Assembly (NCBI GenBank): GCA_917880885.1
Contig: OU862923.1
Location: forward strand, 27,171,770-27,235,769
Source of the DNA: Limnephilus marmoratus
Taxonomy: Eukaryota > Arthropoda > Insecta > Trichoptera > Limnephilidae
Length of the DNA stretch: 64,000 nt
Direction: 5' to 3'
Below, one piece after another: positions 56,746 through 64,000 of this stretch. Below the pieces are notes generated by a model. It saw nothing but the letters and a program-made list of their open reading frames with translations. It had not been told where the DNA came from and did not search any database. Each line of letters begins with the position of its first letter. Within the stretch, counting starts at the first letter, position 1. The translations under genes were made by a program, and so were the position numbers.

Positions 56746-57550
56746 TCTGGTGGAAACCCGTTGCTTTTAAACCTAACCAATCAAAAATGAAATAGAAAAC
56801 TGAGGATAGCCAGGTGTGCTAATCTATCCCTTCTGCAAGAACTAGCCATCCAAAACTGGCTGTCAATATATCGTTGTTTCAAAAACAGCCACATTTTTAC
56901 ACCAAAATTTAAAAAAAAAATTAAGGAATCAGGCACAATCTCGGCTGTGTGCAAAAGTTTAACCGCTATCGCACAAAACTCATTCAAACGTTGTTTGCTG
57001 ACATTTCTGAGTACAAAACTGGGAATTTTTTTAGTGAAAACTTCTTTTCATTTTTCACACCGTTGTGAAAATTTGAAACTCAATGAAATGAAAAAGCGAC
57101 ACTAAAATGAGACAAACACATACATCTATAGGATTTAGCCTGTCAGAGAATGAGATAGAATAATCGGTATCCTCTTTGTGCGATGCTTCGTAGCCTCCCC
57201 ACTCTTGTTTATTTTAGTTTTCTGAAGGTTTCACTTGAACCGCGTGTGAACTGCACACTTGTAATTTTTTTCCTTCCTGTGTAACGTAAAATTTGGCAAA
57301 TCTCACATAGCCTGTCTTGCAAGCGCAAAGGCTTTAATTATCTTGAGATATTTGCTCACCAAACTAACAATTTGAGCTTCGTGAACCTCAGAAGATCATG
57401 GTCTCTGGTCACTGGTAAAATGGAAGGCAGGAGCAGGCGAAGATCGGCATTGCGTTGGACTACCAAGTATCACATGCTGAATCAATATTGCTTATGCATC
57501 CTATTATGTCTATTATATATTATATACATCCTATTATATACATCCTATTA
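56746..57550. other. eIF4E2 intron, mostly unassigned
   Basis: 56815-56960 has CTTCTGCAAGAACTAGCCATCC and CTGTCAA words resembling 45680-45725 beside the Penelope relic, so it may be another Penelope fragment. 57480-57560 is a TATTATATACATCC microsatellite. Nothing else seen. Confidence 0.4.
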
Positions 57551-57647
57551 TATATCCCTGAGGCTAATTTGTTCACTTTTGGGAACAACTCATATAGAAA
57601 TCATCGTGTCTCCACTACCATCGTAGTGAGAAATATGATCTAAACCA

Positions 57648-57720
57648 GGCATGCCCAACCTGCGGGCCAAATGAAGATTTTTTGCAGCCCAAAATGAAGT
57701 ATTCAGCTTTCTGTGTTTTG
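57648..57720. repeat. Fragment resembling a hAT end
   Basis: CAGGCATGCCCAACCTGCGG begins a stretch typical of hAT-derived repeats (compare 28420). No second end or TSD found. Confidence 0.35.
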
Positions 57721-57945
57721 CATTTTGGTATTAACTAACTAACCATCACGCCGTTTCGCCGCGTAGGCAGAGAGCACGAACCGCCAAACATCTCGGTCTT
57801 GGCATATGCTCCTTGCCTCATTCACATTCATAGTCTCATACATACTCTTCTTTATTCTGACTCTTGACATGTCCCAAACAAGTATCTGATTCACTTGATC
57901 GTGCCATGTCTTCCTCGGGTGTCTGTGACTTCTTGGTAGTCATAC
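57720..57945 (-). repeat. LINE 3'-end repeat (copy 2)
   Basis: The minus strand encodes SMYETMNVNEARSICQDRDV then WRFVLSAY, with the tail CGGCGTGATGGTTAGTTAG shared with 27500-27650. Probably the C-terminus of a non-LTR element ORF. Confidence 0.6.
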
Positions 57946-58452
57946 AAAAAAAGAAAAAATCACTCTCTTAAATTTATCAAATATATTTTATATTTTGTGA
58001 AATTAGAACTTTCTTGTTTTTAGACCTAGGACTCTCGATGGAGGTTTTGATTTATTTCTTGAAAAGTGCCAAGCGCATGGTCGCACTAGGAATTTATTTT
58101 CACAATCAATTCTGACTATTATATTTTTTCCACCCGTTTCTCGGAATATCGAATGCAACTGACTTGATTTCAATAAGTGGAGGGTGAGTGCAAAGGACAC
58201 GTAGGCACATGTTTAGTCAGTTTGTGCCTTCTAGCATTGAAGGTCGCGGTTTTTAACCCACGTAGGCCCAGTAATATATTTTTTAATAAGTTTCTGACCA
58301 CAATTTGACAAAATATTATGAAACATTGTGAATTTTTTACTAATTATTTTTACAAGAAATGATGAAAAAGCTTATTTCGTAACCTTTCAAAAACCGTTTT
58401 TAGTTTTCGGATACATTCAGAAATATTTCATTTATTCATTATACATTTTGAC

Positions 58453-59175
58453 GGCCGGCATAGTCCAGCGGTAAGGCTCTTAACTAGCACTCGGAAGGTT
58501 GCGGGATCGAATCCATTTTTGCAAATAAATTTTATTTGATTAATTTGTGTTACTTCACAATTTATTCATTTAAAATAATATATACCTAGTATATTTGTGG
58601 CAGGTTCCAGAGTGGAAGATACTCTCAGTATCGCCCTGGAGTAAGACCACCATTCAGAATTGAAACGTTGCTTGAAATGGCTTTAGCCGTGTTTGGTGAC
58701 CAGATCTGAATAGCCAGGTACTCTCCCCACCTTCCTCTTCCCTATCTCCTTCCCCTCCCCACTACCTTCAGCCTCACAACATACCCCAATTGGGGATGCC
58801 ATAGTCCCACTGGCTCCAGACGGGAGCAGTTGGGACCAGTGGCGGCTCGTGACTTTTGGTTGTGCTAGGGTGCTAATATTAAAAAAATGGCATCATGGAT
58901 GTTGTCGTATGCGAAAAATAATTTTTTTTTTTTTCAAAAATCGGTGTTTTGTATGAAGATTTTTCAGGAAATCGGTGCGGCGCACCACCAAACTGAAACT
59001 AACCTGAAATTTTTCATACAAAAAACTGATTTTCAAAAAAAAAAAAAATTTTTTTTTCGGCTACAACAACATCAATAATGCCATTTTTTTAATATGAGCA
59101 CTCTAGCACACCAAAAAGTCACGAGCCGCCACTGGTTGGGACTCTTGTGCGGTATTCATGTAAAAAAAAAAAAAA
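58453..59175 (+). mobile_element. SINE A copy split by a hAT-type MITE
   Basis: The head has TAGTCCAGCGG (box A) and GGGATCGAATCC (box B); the body is as in 44822-45241. The tail is interrupted at 58836 and resumes at 59143 with TCTTGTGCGGTATTCATGT and poly(A). Confidence 0.88.
58837..59134. mobile_element. hAT-type MITE in the SINE tail
   Basis: GTTGGGAC is duplicated at 58829-58836 and 59135-59142. Ends CAGTGGCGGCTCGTGACTTT are inverted and nearly perfect, and the arms continue inward so the whole 298 bases can fold. Confidence 0.93.
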
Positions 59176-59363
59176 GCGGAAATATTTTGACCTTCTGGCA
59201 GAATATGCCCGAGGATGTGACTTATCATCATTTCATCATTATCTGTTTAGGGACTGAGGATTATAGGGGACTATCTAACATGCAAAACAGGCCGAGATAG
59301 GCCCCTGTAATCCAAAGCATTGATAAAGGTGATAAGTCACCTTCATGGAACAACATTTATGGT

Positions 59364-59514
59364 GGGTTTCTTCATTTACCGAGAATGCTAAATGCAATGC
59401 TAATTGTAAAAGTAAACGGGAAAATGCATAGAAATTTTGTTTAAATTTTAAATTTCGATCGTTTACTTTTACAATTAGCATTGCATTTAGCATTCTCGGT
59501 AAATGAAGAAACCC
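59364..59514. repeat. Perfect 55-base inverted repeat
   Basis: 59364-59418 and 59460-59514 are exact reverse complements (arm begins GGGTTTCTTCATTTACCGAG), with a 41-base AT-rich loop. Confidence 0.95.
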
Positions 59515-59519
59515 AACAT

Positions 59520-59705
59520 TAGTGTTGATTTGAGATTTTCACCGTCAAAAAGTATTATCATGATTTATTTTTGGGTTATTATGCCCTATTGCGCCTATGT
59601 TTGGGACAGCGCTACAGTGTTCATCATCAGGGCAGATATTGGCATGTGAAAACTTTGACTAATGGCAACAAGGCGTAATAACCCAAAAATGAATCATGAT
59701 AAAAC
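59520..59705 (-). mobile_element. Penelope-like element fragment with hammerhead-like core
   Basis: The minus strand reads CTGCCCTGATGATGAACACT then GTAGCGCTGTCCCAAAC: CTGATGA intact, GAAAC changed to CAAAC. The outer part TTTTCACCGTCAAAAAGTAT with TCATGATTTATTTTTGGGTT matches the pieces at 45748 and 46300. Confidence 0.6.
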
Positions 59706-59734
59706 ATATGGAGTGTTCGCTACACTTGCTTTCA

Positions 59735-60152
59735 GGGTATTACAATAGTACCGCTGCTCCGGAAACTACTCATTGGATAACATAAACCTCTGCCAGAGAT
59801 CACCCCAAGAGATTCACTATGTTTGGTGAATTAGAAGGGGTGCCCGGGTTCGTGGGGTGAAGTTTGTCAGTGTCTTGGTGACGGATGCATCTACCCAACA
59901 GCTGCGCGGCGGAGACTCTTTGACCTCTCAGCCGGACTCCCTCGATCCCAACGCCTCGCATCGCAGTGGAAGGGACGTATTTATAAGCTGCTCCTGACCA
60001 CACTGACCCCCCAGATTTCTACCCACCCTCATACCTTTTTCCTACCCAGAATTTTCTTTCCTTTCTTCCCTTAAAAAGACCCTCCGCACAGCCTCTCTAA
60101 AGATGGTATAGGCCCTGACGGAAATTTATTTCTGGAGTAATATAAAAAAAAA
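59735..60152 (+). mobile_element. A-tailed retroposon family B, copy 5
   Basis: GTACCGCTGCTCC, GATCACCCCAAGAG, GGTGCCCGGGTTCGTGGGG and a 3' region ending ATAAAAAAAAATT. More diverged than the others. Confidence 0.7.
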
Positions 60153-60236
60153 TTGAGTTGTAGGAGTGTAGCGAGTACCTATTATAAATAATTAATTCAT
60201 ATTATTCTCTTAATGCTGGCAACACTTGCGGCCAGC

Positions 60237-60510
60237 CTCAGGGCCGTGAACGGACAATTATTTCAAATTTAAAGAATTTCATTGTTTTAACCACTTTTAA
60301 TATCTATAAAACCAACAGGTTTAGAGAGCGATGCTCTCTTCCTCAAGGTTTACTAAAAACTAATTATAAATAAACTTAATGGTGTCAATGGAAAGGTGGG
60401 AGTAGGAAGGGGGGAGTGGGAGTAATAGAAGGCACAATTTACAAAGGGAACAAGAAGATTTTATAGACATTAAAAGTGGTTAAAACTTTTAATTTTAAAT
60501 TAAAATGGTG
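60237..60510. repeat. Diverged inverted-repeat element
   Basis: GTTTTAACCACTTTTAATAT and its inverted partner (AGACATTAAAAGTGGTTAAA) occur at 60285 and 60465 with CTATAAAA inside. It ends about 100 bases from the eIF4E2 core exon. Confidence 0.5.
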
Positions 60511-60611
60511 CCAGACAATTATTTATTTTTATGGCACGTGTCCATTATGTAGATCTCTTCTGCACTCTTAAAAATCTAATATTTCCGTAACGAACGTTAC
60601 ATTGGACTTAC

Positions 60612-60776
60612 CCATTTTCCGCCGTTAATATTGGCCGTGTCTTCCCACATGGGCCGCACTCCGTACTTGAACAGGTTGAAGGAGGTGTCTGGGGGCAGCT
60701 CGCTGGGGCGGACCAGGTGGCTGTACAGTGCCCACCATTGCTCCACACTGGCAAACTGCCCCACCAACTTGAGGGC
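60612..60776 (-). CDS. eIF4E2: eIF4E2/4EHP, cap-binding core exon
   Basis: On the minus strand an acceptor (eight C, then AG) and donor GTAAGT bound 55 codons, phase 0 at both ends. The peptide contains FASVEQWWALYSHLVRP and MWEDTANINGGKW, the signature of the eIF4E fold closest to the 4EHP class (human FASVEQFWRFYSHMVRP). The Trp of MWED is the cap-stacking Trp and the following Glu binds the guanine in this family. 4EHP binds the mRNA 5' cap in the cytoplasm without recruiting eIF4G and so represses translation with partners such as GIGYF. The N-terminal exon(s), with the other cap-stacking aromatic residue, must lie beyond base 64000; none is visible at 60777-64000. Confidence 0.93.
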
Positions 60777-60835
60777 CTGGGGGGGGCACACAAATAATAC
60801 TTCATTACAATTCATACTTAGATTCTTTAATCTTC

Positions 60836-61312
60836 GGTCAAACCTCACCCCATGAACCCGGGCACACCTGCTAAGTCACCAAACGTAGCGAACCACTTGG
60901 GGTGACCTATGGCAGGGGTATCAGCAAATTCTTAAAATTCTCCAGTCTTTCAAAATAAATATTAACTCAACTTTGGCATTAATATATCTTCTTATAAATA
61001 TAAATGTAAAACCAACAGTGATGAGGGTAGCAAAGGTAAAGTCATGCAATGTCCAATGTTTTAAATATAATGTCCGCCACGTGCAAAGTCATATCTTCCC
61101 CAAGCATAAACTTTCTAATAAAGAGTGTTTATCGGAAGTGACCTGCAGGTAAGCATGATCTATTTGTAAATAATAAAATTAGATAGAGCCTAAGATTCAT
61201 AATAAATTGTAAAGCGCCCTTGAGGTGATTTTTCACAAAAACGGCGCTCTACAAATTATCCAATAAATGGTTCCCGTGGCAGCGGTACTCAGTACCCGCC
61301 TCGAGAATGATG
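60836..61312 (-). mobile_element. A-tailed retroposon family B, split fragment
   Basis: 60836-60920 (CCATGAACCCGGGCAC, CACTTGGGGTGACCTATGGC) and 61255-61312 (CCAATAAATGGTTCCCGTGG, AGTACCCGCCTC) are adjacent parts of the family, so 60921-61254 is an insertion. The inserted piece ends with GTAAAGCGCCCTTGAG and ACGGCGCTCTACAAAT, a hairpin like some L2/CR1-type LINE 3' ends. Confidence 0.6.
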
Positions 61313-61529
61313 ATTAAATGAAATTGGGAATTTTACTTTTCAGTGGTTTCGTGTAGAATGGTCTTCGAAGTACAACATGGTAAAATATTTTTTGCTGATT
61401 AAAACACTAAAAATAAAATTAATGAGCAAAAACATTTTTAGGTATTTCGAAAAAAACCATAGATGAAGTTACTTAACCCTCAAATCTTACATAATTACAA
61501 ATAGAATGCAATATTTTACACCAAAATGA

Positions 61530-64000
61530 TAAAACAAATAACAGCTTTGAGCTAAACAAAGGAATGACAAGATTCCCAGCGAAATACGGTTGCCTCAAAG
61601 AAATTGAGGATGCAGTAGAAATACTGAGGGACTCAATGATAGGGGCATACGAAAATAGCTGCCCTCTGAAGGCAAGTACCAGGGACAAAACACCGTGGTG
61701 GAGCAGAAAACTGCAGGAGCTATTGAAACTAGTAAGGCAAGCCTTCAACAGGGCCAAAAAATCTGGAAACTGGGATGCTCACAAGCAATTCCAGAAAGAG
61801 TACAAGGAAGCAATCCGGATAGCCAAAAAAAGCTCCTGGGAGAAGTTCGCGGGTAGGTCGCAACCATCCCGCAGGCGGCAAAAATTCAAAAAAATTCTTG
61901 CGAAAGACCCAGGGGCAGCTAAAGGCCCATTTAGGAAAGCCGATGGAGGCTTCACCGATAACTGAGAGGAGTTGGAGGAACTGCTGGGGAAACATTTTTC
62001 CCGCTACAAAAAGTTAGAAGCAGGTGACACCAGTCCACCACCAGCCCAGGTTACACGGGAAGGGAAGGACTGGGACACTGTAGCTAAAATAGTGACCCCC
62101 TCCAAAGTTAAATGGGCAATCAAAAGGTTCGACCCTTTGAGAAGCACGGGAGAAGATGGAATCTTTCCGGCACTTCTACACAGGGGCCTGGATACAATCT
62201 TACTTCCGGTGGCTAAGATCCTGAGGGCGTGCTGCGCCCTCGGATACATCCCCATATCATGGAGGAAAACAAGGGTAGTGTTCATACCTAAACCAGACGC
62301 ATTCCATCCAATTAGTCTCGCCTCTTTCCTTCTAAAGACAATGAAGAGGCTACTGGCTAACACATAAGAGATGGGGAATGAGAGAAAAGCCCCTCCATGA
62401 GTTACAATTTGCGTATCAACCAGGTAAGTCGGTTGACGCGGCACTGCACAGGTTGGTATACAAACTTTCAGGCGCAGGCAACTGGGGAACTAGTGGTAGG
62501 ACTCTTTCTGGACATAGAAGGGAGCATTCAATTGCACCACTATTAAATCCTTCGACGAAGCGGCAGAAAGACATGGACTCAACAAAAACACCAGAAGGTG
62601 GCTGAAGAACACGCTCTCGGATTCTTATGGTGAAAAGAGGTGAGGTGAACTTGAGGGGTGTCCACAGGGAGGGGTCTTGTCATCCTTGCTGTGGAGCCTG
62701 GTGGTGGACAACCTCATAAGGAAACTCAATAACAGGGGCCTGAATACTCAAGGGTACGCGGATGACATCGCAACCATAATAAGGTGTTGGGATGCAGACA
62801 CGACCAGAGGCCTCATACAAACAACACTGGCAACAGTGGAAGAATGGTGTGAAGAAACAGGGCTGTCGGTCAACCCGGACAAGACAGAACTAGTAATCTT
62901 TGTACGCAAAAGTAAACTAGAGGGATGGAACAATCCAACCTTCTACGGAAAGGAGTTAGAACCCTCTGACATGGTTAAGTACCTCGGAGTCATTATAGAG
63001 GCCAAGCTGAGTTGGAAAAACCAGGTGGAAACTGTGGGCAGAAAGGCCTATGCTCTTACATGGGCAACTAGGCGAATCTGTGGCAGAACATGGGGACTAC
63101 CAAAACAATGCAATGGCTGTACACAGCCGTTGTAAAACCTAGAATCATGCATGTAACCTTGGTCTGGTGGAGGAGAATAACACTGAAAATAGTGATAACC
63201 ACACTCAACCACATACAAGGACTTGCGTGAGAGGATTACTAGCCATGGGAGTGCTGCTGAACCTACCCCCACTAAACTTAGAAATAGAGGCGATGGCGAC
63301 AGCCTACAGGTTACAAAATTCATTGGAGAGGTTAGTTGCCCAAAAACAGTCATCCGAAGATCGGAACAAGACTGAGGGCAATTAGCCCGACAGCTGGAAT
63401 AAAGCAGGACGCAAACAAGCCGAATACTTCTTCAGACAGCAGTTTGGTGTGATGTACCCCACCCCGGAGTGGGACATGGTCCCAGGTCCAACCTCCAGAC
63501 AGGAACTAATCTGGTTCACAGATGGGTTCAAGATGGAGGAAGGAACGGGGGCCGGGGTATGTCTGCAGGAATCCACGATCCACTGCACTGTGTTTCAGGC
63601 TGAGATGAAAGCCATCTTGGCCTGCGCACAGGAGAATATACGTATCGGGTACAGGAATAAGAATATAATCGTATGTTCTGATAGCTAGGCAGCCCTAATG
63701 GCAGTGGAAAGTAACCAATATGACTCCAGATTGGTGATGGAATGAACGAATATTCTTACAGAATTCGCTACAATTAATAAAATAACCCAGATATGGGTAC
63801 CAGGACATACGGTATTGAGGGCAATGAGCGGGCTGACAAACTAGCAAGGAAAGGGGCAAAATCACCACTTGCGGGATCCGGGCCGGCCGTAGGAGTAGCA
63901 GCTTGCCACACCAAATTACATATTGAGAAGTGGGTCAAATCCCAGAACTGTAAGGAATGGGAGAGGGCATCCGGAATGAGGCAATCCAAAGTACTCATAA
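61530..64000 (+). pseudogene. LINE with RT and RNase H (I/R1-like), runs off the window
   Basis: RT linker and palm blocks are in order with several stops and frameshifts: LKASTRDKTPWWSRKLQELL (61660), STGEDGIFPALLH (62140), LGYIPISWRKTRVVFIPKPD (62240), AYQPGKSVDAALHRLVY (62410), GGVLSSLLWSLVVDNLI (62665) and TQGYADDIATI (62745, catalytic YADD). The RNase H domain follows: WFTDGFKMEEGTGAG (63510), VFQAEMKAILA, IIVCSDS (63670) and IWVPGHT (63790). The final residues WERASGMRQSKVLI match the fragment at 23732-24288. The endonuclease part is missing, so it is 5'-truncated or begins in another piece. Confidence 0.9.

Noticed and set aside
1..64000. A bacterial-style defence or metabolic gene system
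   Set aside because: Spliced genes, SINEs, LINEs and polyadenylation signals show an animal genome; no operon-like gene cluster exists in any frame.

Overview
The window is eukaryotic genomic DNA from an animal, most likely an insect with a large, transposon-rich genome. It has GT-AG introns, AT-rich spacers, tRNA-headed SINEs and insect-typical repeats (mariner, RTE, Penelope, piggyBac-like and hAT elements, and a foldback element). The order or species cannot be fixed from sequence alone. Only about 2 kb of the 64 kb is host coding sequence.

Two host genes lie tail to tail. On the plus strand at 89-12930 are the last four exons of a single-pass membrane receptor. They hold a transmembrane segment, a basic stop-transfer sequence and a long cytoplasmic tail; the extracellular part lies before the window. 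The family is not certain. On the minus strand at 60776-38035 are the last four exons of the cap-binding translational repressor eIF4E2/4EHP, in introns of 15.0, 5.6 and 1.4 kb, ending in a Ser/Thr/Asn-rich tail. Its first exon(s) lie beyond the window. Between the genes (13.6-37.9 kb) are AT-rich spacers, minisatellites, repeats and one unassigned candidate exon at 20233-20368.

The rest is mobile DNA, and many insertions can be ordered by nesting and target-site duplications (TSDs). The richest stack is in the largest eIF4E2 intron. A tRNA-type SINE (46925-56745) is split by an RTE-type LINE (47197-56617, 14-bp TSD). The LINE is split inside its RT reading frame by a hAT-like element (49079-55102, 8-bp TSD). 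The hAT is split by a second hAT-like element carrying a decayed C2H2 zinc-finger array (49192-52638), a small MITE (52697-52832), a Jockey-like RT relic and a foldback element (53688-54939). A second stack at 22318-25072 is SINE > mariner > (A-tailed retroposon; palindromic-ended element > LINE fragment). Related foldback elements at 292-1924 and 53688-54939 share inverted arms and a 94-bp tandem monomer.

Other notable items are Penelope-like relics with hammerhead-ribozyme-like cores, a GIY-YIG endonuclease relic, decayed copies of a receptor exon in the adjacent intron, a 298-bp palindrome with tRNA-like ends, and an identical 367-bp tandem duplication of a SINE.
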